Part shown: positions 1-12,400 of the stretch, one piece after another
Layout of the letters: each line of letters starts with the position of its first letter
How positions within the stretch are numbered: the stretch's first letter is position 1
From: Phoronis australis
Lineage: Eukaryota > Phoronida > Phoronidae
DNA length: 64,000 nt
Direction of reading: 5' to 3'
Assembly: GCA_002633005.1 (NCBI GenBank)
Contig: NMRA01000393.1
Coordinates: 329,833-393,832, forward strand
Translations under genes and position numbers: made by a program
Notes under the pieces: generated by a model
Databases searched by the model: none
What the model saw: only the letters and a program-made list of their open reading frames with translations
What the model was told of the DNA's origin: nothing

Positions 1-1993
1 AACAGATGGGTTTTCTTTTGTGTGTCACACTCGCATTAACTGTCCATTGTCACGCGCTGCCTTACCCTAGTTATTGTATATGTGCATATGGACCTTCCAT
101 TTTAAAGTGGTGGAGCAATAAGGTGGGCTGTGTGTGGAGGGGAGTATTGACTGTACTTGTACATAATGTAGGCATCCTTGTTGTGACCAGCTGCTGTAGA
201 TTAAGCTGTCACATTATTTGTCAAAACCTGCTGTTATGGCAACTCAGCCTGTCATGTGATCTGCAGGATGGTCACTCCCTAACTGACAGATCCCCCACTG
301 AGTAAATTCTTGAACTGCAGTATGCCTGGACAATGTAACATGGCCTGAAAGTCTGTTGTTCCACATGCCTCACTCATCACAAGAAGCTGCTGTGACCTCA
401 CAAAAGGCTTTTGAATTAGATGCAAGTCAAGATTAAGTTTCATTGCTCCTTGACTGCTTTTCTTGTGCCCCTTGACCTTTCTACAACAACCACAATCCTT
501 TGTTGTGCATTTTAAATGGACATTGACTAATAACACATTTAGTTAGTCATAAAGATAGGCAAACTTAGGTATAGTTCAATCTTTTTATTTAAAATCAAAC
601 TCAAAATTATTTTTCACATTATCTATTCCACTATTTGTTCAAACCCAAGATATGTCTGCCTACATTATGATTGTTCGCACTTGATAACTTCTAAATTCAA
701 ACTGAACAACAAACTCAAGGAAAAATTAAAAAGTAATCAGAAATTTGCTTGTGTTCCAATCTGGACCCAACTGTTTCTAATGTAATGTGCACTTGAGTTT
801 TTGTCCATCAGGCTTAGTGACATTATTATCACATGAAGATTGAGATGACGTGTCATCAAGAATTTGTAGAATGTTTGCAATGGAACTGTTCAAATGTTGT
901 TATTTATTGAAAGCCTTCTGTAGATGTTTATAGTTGTTGACTTTCAACACTCAAAAGGGTTGGAATTAGATCAGAAAAGGCCCCTTTTGTTGGAAACTTT
1001 GGCCTGCGGCTATGTACATAAATGATGAAAAACCTATCTGTGACAGGATTTTATGTCTTTTTATTTTATTCTACAAAACACAATGCTGCAGAGAGCATCT
1101 CCCAGGATTCGTTTACAAAAACCCCAAAACACCACTTTCAAGTACATTTGACAAAACTAATAAATTGTCACTTGGAAGTAATGCAATCAGTTTTTACAAA
1201 AACCAATTTGGAAGTGATGTATACAATCTTTCTGCCCTAATTTCTTTCATGACTAGTTAGCAGCTCTACCCCCAATCATTGTTGTCAGGTCCCTCATTGT
1301 TGACATGAGAATGACCACATGACACTTTGTACAATGGGTTACATATGTGTAACTAGGTCAACCATCCAAGGAGCCTGGGGACTTGTAGCAATAACAGATA
1401 AGGCAAAGGGTTAGTACTAAATAGTTGTGTACTAGTGCCCCCCATTGATCAAGTTGGTTTGTATAAGAGGTGTTGATTAATTAATTAAAATGATACTAAA
1501 ATTGGATTTTGACTATCAAGGGACACTAAAACCAACTTAATAATTGAATCATTGAAAAAGTTTGATCTATGTTCTACAACTCTTAACTAAATTTCGTTAA
1601 TTGGAAAATATGGCTAATACTTGAGATGTCAGTTTATTCGACAATTGTGTGTGCTGCGAGTTTTGTATCGTGCTAGAATCTATTTTATGACACAAGTAGA
1701 GTTTTAACTGACATTATCTTTCCGAGAATTAAGCACTAACTGTACAGTGATACCTAGGTCTGAAGTTAGAAGCAGTTTTAAGTAAAATCACCAAAACATG
1801 ATTTAGTATCCTTTTAGACCAATACTTAAATGTTGAAACTTGATGGTTATGTTTTACCTAGTACTTATTGGTGACTGTCGTGGGGTTTTGAATTAAGTTT
1901 GCAGGATGGGAATAATTACAAAATATTCAAGAAATAGCGAAAATATCTGTATGGCGTTTTTAAGACCATTTGCACTGATGTAGCATATGTGTG
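1..1993. other. AT-rich non-coding stretch, no gene seen
   Basis: I see no exon with splice sites and protein-like composition here. An open frame at 6-305 (+) begins with a hydrophobic, signal-like N-terminus, but its composition is what T/G-rich DNA gives by chance and nothing supports it. The rest is AT-rich intergenic or intronic DNA. Confidence 0.5.
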
Positions 1994-2226
1994 CATGGAG
2001 TATAATGACCAGTGATACTGATATATGGTGTTTAGTGACCAGTCATCCTGATAGCATGGAGTGTAATGACCAGTCATATTGATGTACAGTGTTTAGTGAC
2101 CAGTCATTCTGATAGCATGGAGTGTAATGACCAGTCATACTGATATATGGTGTTTAGTGACTAGTCATCCTGATAGCATGGAGTGTAATAACCAGTCATA
2201 TTGATGTATGGTGTTTAATGACCAAC
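1994..2226. repeat. 61-bp minisatellite, about 3.7 copies
   Basis: The array consists of imperfect 61-bp units. Each contains two half-units built on the core gaccagtcat, one preceded by ggagtgtaat and one by gtgtttagt. The half-unit similarity suggests that an older ~30-bp repeat doubled before the array expanded. No coding role is visible. Confidence 0.85.
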
Positions 2227-2350
2227 TGGGCTTGGTACTTATCTTTTTAGGAATGTTATACCTATAACTCTTTGAATTAATTGTACTTGTTACTATAATA
2301 AATAAATAAATACATTACAATACAATACCAGTCAGCCTGATGTAACATAA

Positions 2351-2786
2351 AGTGATGCTTCTGTGCATGAACTTGGAATCCTGCTTAATCTCAAGATAGC
2401 GTAGGCATGAACTTGGAATACATCTGGAAATATGACTAGTTCACTCAAATAATCATGTTCACATTGATAAGAATTTTCACTGTACTAAATCAATTTACAT
2501 GTTAATAAAATGATGTAAATTTTAAGCAACTGTTTTTCAACTATTGGTGATCTTTGACCAAACAATATTTGATTTAATAATTCACAAAATTAATCCAATT
2601 CTCTGACGCAAGTTACGGCAAAGGAGAAAATGGATGATCCTGATGCCTATAATTACAAAAATTCTTACATTGAACAAAAAATTTCACCTAATTGCGTGAA
2701 TGACTATTCATTTGTTTTCCAAGTTCATGCATAAGCGATCTTGAGGTTAAGCAGGATTCCAAGTTCACACACAACAGCACATCACT
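2351..2786. mobile_element. foldback/MITE-like element with long inverted arms
   Basis: The left arm (about 2351-2440) and the right arm (about 2700-2786) are inverted copies of each other. The best-matching segment of about 55 bp, 2363-2419 against 2718-2772, contains ggaatcctgcttaa and its complement. The similarity extends outward to agtgatg/catcact and inward past the duplicated motif catgaacttggaa. The interior is AT-rich with no open frame. The structure fits a non-autonomous foldback DNA transposon. I could not identify a target-site duplication or the superfamily. Confidence 0.65.
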
Positions 2787-5700
2787 GTGTCTATGGTTGT
2801 GCTTATGTAGACAGCTAGACAAGAAAGGTAGAATTATTCACCTGAGATTCAAAGTGAAACTGCCTTATGTTATTGCAGTTGCCAAGTCTCAGTAACGTGT
2901 GAATGTATTCCGATATAAACAAGGTATTCAGCATCCTGACCTTGGTCGAACCAGCGAAAATGGTAGTCAATTTCAAGATGTTATTTCCCAAATCAAACAC
3001 CTTTTTACATTTAAAAATATTTTTTATTCAAATCTTGACAGTTTGTGACAATTTCCATCATGTTCATGTGAAGTGGATTACGGTATATTACTTTCATGGG
3101 GTTTCCTCCAACACCCTAAAATGTTCCACTTCTACATGAGCGGCTGTCAAAACATGGACTTCATGATTTATCCTCCTGCAAAATTTACATATTTTCAGTT
3201 TAAAGCGCCCTGTGCTCGGCATCATACTGCTCACTCACAATTTGTGTGATCAATACTTCCTGGAAAGCTCTTGTCATTTTTGTGAACACCGGTTTCATAC
3301 GAATTTATTGTTATGAGACTTTTTATGCCAAGATTCCTGAAATCTTTTTGAAAACGCTCCCCAGTGCAGAACATAATCTATTTAATATTTAAAGTTTTCA
3401 GTGTCAACCAGGATGCATTATAGTAGAAGATATGATGTACTAACCCTGGCCGACCTTCAGACAAAGCAAAATTTAGATGATTTTGGCTTAGGCTGGGCAG
3501 TTCACTTCTTGTCTCTTCCTTGTTTTATCTAAAAGTGCTGTATTAAGCTGAGTGCTGATAAACTTCCTGGTTTGCTTTCAATTGGTAAATAAATTAATTG
3601 ACACGATTTTGACAACTTGAGGTTCAGGTGCCAAAAATCTCAGTTTGAGACCATACCAATCCAAGTTAAATGCCCACATTAGCGTTATTGCTCCCCTACA
3701 AAATTTCTAAATTTTCACTTTTAGAAGCGTGTGCTCAGCTTGTTGGCGTACCTCCAATTTATGCAATTGGGACTTCCTTGGTGGGGGTGTGTCTTTGAGA
3801 ATATTTGTCTCATGATACAAATTTTAGCTTCCATACTGTATGAAACTTACGGGTTACCTTTAAGTAACAGTTTCATTTCAGCTTTACCTTATTTGAGGGG
3901 AGATACTCACCTGCATGCGAGTCTGACACATTTGCCTGAATTAACTATTTGGCTAAATGCCCACACCAAACTTCTCAATCAAAAACTTTGTTCTTAAATG
4001 TATAATTATGCTTTTCTAACATCCACTCCTCACTTTTGGTTGCCCTGAACATGGACAAGTACCATGATATTATCACTTGCATGTCAGTAAGTGTGTATAC
4101 CATCACTGGACAACAACATAAAATGAACATTATTTGTACCAATAAAGTTATTGACAAGTCGTGTCATTTTAGTGTTCTGGTGGAAGATGAACCATTGCTG
4201 ATTCCTGATTATCTTTCACCCAATGGTAGGCACGCCAATTCTTTTTCCAATTGGCAGCTATGAGTGCTTCTTACTGGTTAGAATTACAATGTCCACTTAC
4301 TACAACCTCTGTCCATTAGAGAACCTATCTGAGTAATCTGGCAATACCCCCAAAGTGAGATTTTAATAGGGGAGCTCGTTATGATTTATATGGCTAGACT
4401 GCCTGTACTTTTAGACTGAGACTGATGAATGCTGAGGATTGCCTCTGTATCATCTTTACTCAATAATCAGTTATGAATCATCGTTCAACATCTAATTAAG
4501 CCAGCATGCTTGTCGCACTGCTCATTTAAGATGATGTCATTTGAAACCTATTGATTATTGATGTTGTTTCTTCTTCAGTAAATCACCTCTCTCATTCCAT
4601 TCTCTGTGTTGTTTCGCATTTCAGCCTGCCATCTGTTGTGGTGTAAGAAAACTCACACTTTTGTTCCAACCACAAGTCAGAGTACTGTTCAACCCTAAAA
4701 TTATGAAGGATTTGGCTGCAAAGTTTTTATTAAACCACTGTTGAACCTTTGTTAGCAATTGAGTAGTCGTGTAGAAGATACAATTTGCATCAGAATTCGT
4801 GAAAATCCTCAAAATTGAGTTCAAGTTGTTCCATTTATGTTTTGCTTTATTATGAGATTTGCCACTCTTGTAAGTTCTTAGAAGGCCCTTTCGCACTGTC
4901 ATCGACACATCAGTGTTTAGAGGGGCATCGCCAGTAGGTAGCGTAAATCCCTGGTGGACCAAAGTTTGTTGTGATGCCGTCAGCAGGTATCCTGGCAACA
5001 ACAGTGCATGCTGTGTTAGAAATTTGGGACTATTTTGTTCAATTATTCTTATACTGTCAGCATTTTATTTCAGTAAGTGACTGTTTATTGCGAAGTTAAT
5101 TGGCGCTTAAAATTTTGATCCAGGACCGAAGTTAATCAATCATACTGACCGCAACTCCCTAAAATATCCTTGCGTCAACATTAGTGTGAAATGGCCTATA
5201 GATATACTGGTATGAGAGTATTGTCTGAGCATTCTTTTGTTCATCTTTCAGTGTGACTTCAGTGTGGATTATTCAATTCTTCAACTATTTAGCATACATT
5301 ATTGCAGAAAAGTGAAATTATATTTTGCCAAATTTCACCACAGAAATAAAAGTCAAGAAGATTTTAGTATATTTTTAACTTGGTTCATAAATTGTTTAGA
5401 CGCCACAAAAACAGGATTTGGTAAAGTTTCCATTAATTGCAACAAAGCAGAATTTTTGTGCGAAACAAATGGAGAATAAAAATCCTCTCTAGAATCTGAC
5501 TACCGATAAATAATTGAGTTTTGGAACCAATCAAAATTGAGGAATACCAGCAATCATAATCTCATGGTATTTGTATGTTGAACAATATTAGTCAACCAAA
5601 GTTCACCCTTGTTTTTGTATTTCAAAACAGATTAAAAATTGATGTAAAAGCATGTTTTTGCGACAACTACTGCTGCTATTGATAACTCCTACCAATGAAT

Positions 5701-6824
5701 GTGCGGTTAGCATGGGGTGAGCATCAGAGTCTATCTTCACAGTACTCTAGGAAATTGTGTCAACACAAGTTATGAATTGTGAGTTATTGTGTAGACATTA
5801 AAATTTACACCTAAATTCGTTGGGATTCCATTTTCTTTAGTTCTGTTTGTAGACTGAGCGAAGATTGTTCGTTCTAATGTCAGGGCTCCATGTTCAAATA
5901 TTTTCGTCCGCAGCGATCTCTATCCATACCACCATGACTGAACTAGTCTTGATGTCAAACTATGAGAAAGTGGACCCCTTCGTGGCACCATGTATTTGTC
6001 AATGGATTTTTAATTATTTCACTTTTGTAATTGAGTTCCTGTTAAATGTCAGTGTATAGTATCACTTTTAGCCGAAGTAGCCAAAATAGATGAGTTCTGC
6101 TTTGGTTCTCTGGCGCCCGTTGATGATTTTCATACTGTAATTTTTTGAACCTGGCAGATAATTTTTCTGCGAGTGATTCTGGACAAAAGACCACTGGAGC
6201 AGCAGAAGATGCTTTTCAACATAATTGCTGTAACTGCCATGATACCCCTGTCCATGAAAACCTTCAGTACCCCTTAGTTTACTGTTTTATTCTGACTCAT
6301 CATCTGCGAAATGTATAGCTTTGTCCACACCAGAAATTCTGGATATGGCAGTAACTCTGTCTGGCCTGGTGAGAGCTCTGGGCAGGAATGTTTTCCAGAG
6401 TGCAAAAGAGTTCTGTCACTCAAGGATGACTTAATTCTGTACTACAAATGATATAGAACTTGAGAGACATTTGAAGTTTCAAACTTACAGTGCAATACAC
6501 TGTAGACTTACTGTGACTGCACTTTGCTGTGTTGCATGATTCTCGTCTGGAAACAAGAGAATATGAAGTGTTGATCAGTGGTCGCGATTTCTTGATTTAC
6601 TTAAGCATAATAGCAGTTAAATATTCAATAATTTAATCTAAATGACAGAAGTAAGAAGCTTCGACATTTTTGTTGCTTATTTCCCATTTGGTGTCGGCAA
6701 CATTAACAGTACTGGTGCTCTCGATAAGAATGCTGTTGCACGCTCATGACAAATTTTAGTATCTAGTAAAACATGCCTGTGTCATGGATAGGATGGCACA
6801 AGTGAATTTTCAAATAGATCGACC
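2787..6824. other. non-coding stretch with remnants of dispersed repeats
   Basis: No convincing exon is seen. Short segments near 3196-3240, 3660-3740 and 3880-3985 share phrases such as ttaaagcgccc and aaatgcccac. The same phrases recur near 15.9-16.3 kb, 18.5 kb and 59.55-59.7 kb, so they look like remnants of another old dispersed repeat. Minus-strand open frames such as 4621-5001 have no domain, no splice context and no codon signature that I can recognise. Confidence 0.45.
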
Positions 6825-7680
6825 AACAGGTGTCCCCCCGGGCAATTTTACTGTGTTACATTTATCTCTTTATCTTTGGAGTTTCTTGACGGATTTTCGA
6901 TTTTCGTGAAATTTGACTAGCAGGAGTCTGTAAAGAAGACAACACCATCATTTTGTTTTGGAATGGATTCAAAATATTCTTCCCCACCTATTGGCAATTT
7001 TTGCTGTTTTTGAGTTTTTGGGCAACCGTCTCTCAATTGACCACAACTGTAGGCTCTTATTTTGAAGAGAACAAGTGAGGATTGTGTTTGGATAGCTCAG
7101 ACTTGTGGTGTGCCCCAGTAACACTTTTTTGCGTCCATGGTTGTATCTCCGGAACCCATAGCAAGATCTTTGTTGAATTTGGCAAGTAAATATTTCTATG
7201 AACGTGGCATCGGATGAGTATGACTTTCAGACAGATTCGAGTTCCCCTTTGCCCCCCCAGTGATAATTTTAATTTATACCTTTTCCTCTGTATCTTGAGA
7301 GTTCCTTGGTGGATTTTCATGGAAGTTGCCAATTAGGTTTCTCTTTAAGAGGCAATGACACACTCTCATTTTCAGATGGATTCAGCTTTTTGTGTGCCTC
7401 CTAGTGGCCAATTTTATTATTTTTGAGCCTGATTTGACTTCCGTCTCTCTATTGGACAAACATTTTAGAATTGGCGTATGTTTTCCTCCTAAATAGAGCA
7501 CATCTAGCGATGTTTTTGAATGGTACTGTCTACTGTGGTGCCCCATAGTGTCATTTTTGTGTCTGGATATGTCTCCTAAACCTTTTGCAAGATTCTTCTT
7601 AATTTTAGCAAGTTTCTTTCTATTTCCTGCCTCAGACGCTAGTGGCAAATGGTAGGTTCCACTGTGCATGTCTCAAGTGT
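6825..7680. repeat. R1 block: degenerate tandem ~145-bp repeat
   Basis: About six diverged monomers follow one another. A typical monomer runs: a core like gcctcctagtggcc, a T-rich stretch, a 'stop and slope' phrase such as ccttggtggattttcatg, then ggcaagt..gtttctattgagaaga, then ttttcagatggatt, then the next core. The same monomer types recur at 8385-9020 and 27595-28590, apparently in a three-monomer higher-order order of about 440 bp. Minus-strand open frames at 7057-7332 and 7382-7669 are by-products of this repeat and not genes. Confidence 0.7.
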
Positions 7681-7759
7681 CAACTCAAAATAACAAACTT
7701 TACAAAATATGCTTGATTTATCACTTGTGCTATGTATTGCTTAGAAGTCACATAGTTGC

Positions 7760-8170
7760 AGATGACATCTTACCATAGCTCAGCTTTTGGTATTACAACT
7801 TAAGTTGATTTGGGCCATTTAATGAAGGTTATATAGGCCATTTCAACAAGCCGTGCATTGCACCAAATATCTGCAAAACATTGAATTTAAATCTGTAAAG
7901 GCCTAATCTACTTTCCGAAAGTGGAAAGTCTATAGAATTTGATTGTGTTCTTTGAACCAGTCTGCCATTTAGTGGGTAACGTTACAGTGACATTTCAGTA
8001 AAATTTAGCAAAAAAGAAATTGTTTTTTTTTCATTTTTGCAACATTTGAGTTTTTGCATAAAAATCATAAAAGTGCTTTATTTTGATACCCCCGAGTGTG
8101 CAAAAGCGGACCATTTTGTAAACAATTCCCAACAGTGCATAAAACTCGTCTCATTTGCCTACTGGCTTTT
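7760..8170 (+). repeat. dispersed repeat family R2, copy 1
   Basis: This segment shares ordered blocks with 18000-18370 and 50520-51000 on the same strand, and with 47829-48330 and about 61030-61640 in the opposite orientation. Diagnostic blocks here are gtctatagaatttgat, ccagtctgccatttagtggg and cagtaaaatttagca. No protein is encoded. Confidence 0.55.
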
Positions 8171-8384
8171 TGAATGTTTCGTTGGTATTACAATACCCAC
8201 TTAACCACAGCCCTGGACTTCTGTCAACAGTCAGTATAGGTTGAAACATTCCAACAAAGAAAGTCACTGTTATAACACCCTATAACGCATTTTTCTTTTC
8301 TTCTGTTGTAGCTCACCAGTTTTTACTATTCAAACAATGGAGACCTTCAATTTTCAATGACAGATGTGCTAAATATATATGTGG

Positions 8385-9020
8385 GTGCATGACGCCATCC
8401 CATGCCCCCTTCTGGGGTCTTCTGTATTTCCTAAACCCAAAGATGGCAGATAGGTTTATATTAAAGAGATGGTAACACCTTCCAATTTTCGAATGGATTT
8501 ACATATTGTATGCCACTTAGTAACCATTTTAGATTCATTATTGGGAAGTGCATGGCTGACAATAATTTTTAGCAGTCTGAGTCCTGTGGCGCCCTCTTGA
8601 GGCAATTTTGTATTTTTGCCTGTGGCTTAATGCAAGTTCCTTCACGAAATTTGGCATGTGTTTCTATTGAGGATAGTACAACTCACGTGAATTTTGGGAC
8701 AAATACTACGAGAGGCACCTAGTGGCCATGCTATTTTTTTGCACTTGCCTTGATATCTTGACTCCTTGATGGATGTTCGTGAAATTTGGTAAATAAGTTA
8801 CTATCAAGTAGACAACAACACCTGCCCAGTTTCAGATGGAATTGACCTACATTTCGCTTCCTAGTGGCCTTTCTATTGTTTTTGTGTCCTTTGTTGTATG
8901 CTTCTCTGTCCCTTCTTGAAGAATCATAAAGTTGGCTGGACGTGTATTCCTAATGAGGAGCGCATTTCTGACTTCCTTTGTACCCCAACATAAGTATCCC
9001 CAATAGAAGCTCTTATTAAG
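8385..9020. repeat. R1 block 2: degenerate ~145-bp repeat
   Basis: Four to five R1 monomers are present, with cores gcgccctcttgaggc (near 8590), gcacctagtggcc (8715) and gcttcctagtggcc (8856). The monomer at 8550-8700 aligns over its whole length with the one at 28350-28520: both run from gtggctgac through a gccctctt core to cctattgagga-like and gacaaat phrases. This shows that the two blocks share higher-order units. Confidence 0.7.
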
Positions 9021-9058
9021 TTTGTCAGCATTGCCCCATTTAGTGGAAATGTTTAAAA

Positions 9059-9204
9059 CAACACTCACACCCTCTATGTGCATTGTATGTCATGCAACAC
9101 TCACCCCCTCTATGTGCACTGTATGCCACGCAACACTCACCCCCTCTATGTGCACTGTATGCCATGCAACACTCACCCCCTCTATGTGCGCTGCATGCCA
9201 TGCA
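9059..9204. repeat. 36-bp minisatellite, 4 copies
   Basis: There are four copies of a 36-bp unit containing ctcaccccctctatgtgc. Because 36 is a multiple of three, overlapping plus-strand frames stay open through it. The resulting open frame at 9022-9309 is not considered a gene. Confidence 0.9.
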
Positions 9205-9439
9205 AAGAGTGGCTGCATATCCTCACTCTGCTTCTTGCCACGTAACAGGAAATCACAAATTTCCTGTGCATTCGAGAACTTGATAATTATTCTTAATATT
9301 GATGGTTAATTAATGACCATATTGCAGTCTGAAATTGATGTAGTTGTAACCTTCAATATTTTGTGACATTGAATTGAGCATGCATGCACACTATACAAAC
9401 TCATGTTTAAAAGCAAACTTTAAACACATTATGCGTGTA

Positions 9440-9495
9440 CATGGTTCCTGTCCACTGCTCCACACAACATGGTTCCTGTCCACTGCTCCACACAA
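9440..9495. repeat. 28-bp perfect tandem duplication
   Basis: Two adjacent identical 28-bp copies contain ggttcctgtccactgctcc. Their identity implies a recent duplication. Confidence 0.9.
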
Positions 9496-12400
9496 CTAAA
9501 ACTTTCACAGATTTCCTAATACATATTGATTTCCAATAGTAATGCAATTGTTTTTAGCTTGCAAATAAAATGATTGTTATTTAATGCCATCGAAGACCCG
9601 TTTTAATTACTGCACTTTGCCTCAACCAACTGCTTTAGCAAAGGAAGTGTCTTGGGCAAGTCTCAGTCTTGGGAACTAATTTATTGATTGGACAAGTGTT
9701 ATCAGGGGCTGCACTGTCTGCTGACTTGACATGAGTTGGATAATCAACATAAAACATGTATCCTGTTATAATATTGTCAGCCCTTGATCTGCTGTTTGTT
9801 AGCAAGAGCTGTTATGGCTGTTTTGACTAGTATCAGAGCTAAGTGAAGAATACACAAATTTGTGAATTCTTAATTGTAACTGCAAGCCAATACACAATTC
9901 TAAAATGTTTTGGCTTTAAGTTGCAATTCTGGAGTACAATGATGCAAAATCACTATTTGTGAAGGTATAGGCATGATCTCAGACAAAGTTTTAGCTACAT
10001 TAGCATAATTTATTAATTAGACAAAATTTTATGTAAATTAACTTCCAAGGATCGTCATTTTGAACTTTCAAAAGTCTGTCAAGGAAATCCAATTTATATG
10101 TTGGTTGAGGTTTTCCGTAACATTTTAATGCGTTCGGTTGCATAGACTTGTGCCTCTCTGCATAGGAGCTTTGAAAATAGTTTTAATCATTGCCAGAATA
10201 TTGTGTCATCTGTCATTGTCAGGGCACATCAGCCATTTACAGTGTTGAAGCCTAGGTTAAAGAAGGTACCATGAAAATTCTCCAGACAGTTGGGTGTATA
10301 ACTTTGCACTTTGTCAGTAGCTGGCTGATGATAGACCATTAGGATTGTAATTGTGTTATAAATGTTTGATAGCTTCCATTCAGCTGGATGCAATATCATT
10401 ATCTCTTGGTGATGACTCATCTCTCTCCAGTATCTATGTTAATAGAATTCCATTGCAGAACTTTCTGTATTCATCTGAAGCTAGTTCACTCTGGGGGGTG
10501 TCAAGGCTGGAATTATGTTGATGGTGCTTGGACGTGCTTAAAGACTGAGTCAGTTTTGTTTGCTGGCTTAATATAACTTTGTTTTGTTTATGTAGTAAGT
10601 GTCTCTTTCCATCTTCCTCGTTTGTGATTGGTTGGTCATGGTTATAGCAACACGCTGCCCACCCCTTGGAGAGGACTTTGGTTAAGTCCTTATGCAGAGT
10701 TTTACTATAGTTTAATCAATTGTCTTCTTTTGGATTAGCCATCAGCTAAGTAGGAAGTACTTTCTAGGAAGTTGTATCGAGGTAAGAATTGTCTGCCATT
10801 AGCTCCCAATTTGCTAGTTTTCACTAAAGTTTTATTAGTTTTTGTGACGTAACTTCATACAATATCGACTCTTTTTTCTGACCATAGCAATTGTTGAAAA
10901 AACATAGTAAAGTGTAGCACTGACTTAGTCTTAGGTCTACTGAGACACAGGGACCAACAAGCAATATGTCCACAGCCACTTTCATATATTTTGTTTCCGC
11001 CCCCCACATCACCGCCCCCCTCCCATCATGACCCACCTCCATCACNCCCCCCCATCACCGCCCCCCATCACCCCATACTTGTAGCATATATGGGTAGCAC
11101 AGTAGAAACGCCAAAAAGGTACAAGGTATCTGTAGAAGTCATAGCAGTTCACCTATATGTATCTAGCAGTTCATTTCACATAGTTACGTGAATGCAGACT
11201 CACTGTGATGAACAGTGATATTACCAAGGTGTGACTGTTGTCATCGAGGGCGTGACTTGACAGTTGTCTGTCTGGGTGTCCTATTTGTCCAGGATTAATA
11301 TTTAACGATTTTCTCCTTGTTATAGTTATATAGTAGTTGCTGACACAGTACTGTTCATTGCACATGTTTTGATTTTGTTCTTGCAAGCAGGAGGATCAGT
11401 CACATGTAGAATAGTGCATTTTTACACACTATGAAGAATTAATTTCCCTAAATGCATTGTTTTCATACCACCTTCGTACCTTCACTGAGTGCTTCGACAT
11501 TGGTGTCTTGTGATTTATAACAAACTTTGGTGACCACTCATTTGTTTTATTGAGCATTTAATCACTTTCAATACCAGTATTTATCTCTGGTAACCTGCTT
11601 TTTATTGGTTTTGTGTTTGTTGTGAGCATACTTTCTTTTCAATAACGTTCCGCTAATAGTGCAATAATGTATTTTGTTACACAGTCTTTCAATTGATTGC
11701 ATTTCATGATTCGTTGATCTTTTCTGCCCACAAACCCCAACAATGAGGGCACTGAATCCTTTAGATGTGCAGACATGAGGGTGCAGTGAAATTTGTTTAG
11801 AAAGAACATGACTATAGCTTATGATAAATAAAATGTAAACCTATGTTAACACGTGTTGATGGCTGTTTGATTTCTTGTACATCACAGTTTGTGAAGAGGG
11901 TACCACTTCATATTTTGAGAATGGAGGATTTTAGATCTTATTGCTATCAATTGATTAGGAAGCTTCAGTCTTGGCTAAGCATTCCGTCAAAAACTGTCTT
12001 TTGAGTTACATGCTTAAACTGGTTGCGACTTGTTAGTTCTCTCGTAAGAAACTACTTCATTTTTGCGTGATAAAACTACTCAAGAAATTGTCACAGTGGG
12101 TCATTTTATCCACCCAAGGTGGTCTCATGCAAAAGCTCAGAAATCATTTCTCATCTGAGTAAGGAACACGTTGAGACCAGGGAAACCCTGGGGTGAAAAG
12201 TCTTCACATATGAAATGAAAAAGAAGTCTCACAGCTTTATACTGATGATTCAACCTTCCAGCCTCGTCATCAATCAATTTCAGTAGCATCCATTTTACTA
12301 TTGTCCACGAGTAAATTCCCGAATGTACTCGCAAAACATTCACCTGTGACTCGCATGATTTTGCATGGTCTACCATTATTTGGCTTTTCTAGCAAGAAAC

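Noticed and set aside
6-305. Plus-strand frame with a signal-peptide-like beginning
   Set aside because: Hydrophobic residues are expected from T-rich DNA; there is no donor after the hydrophobic run, no conserved pattern, and the segment is cut by the window start.
7057-7669. Minus-strand frames resembling lysine-rich peptides
   Set aside because: They lie inside R1 repeat monomers; similar peptides appear in the other R1 blocks simply because the DNA repeat does.
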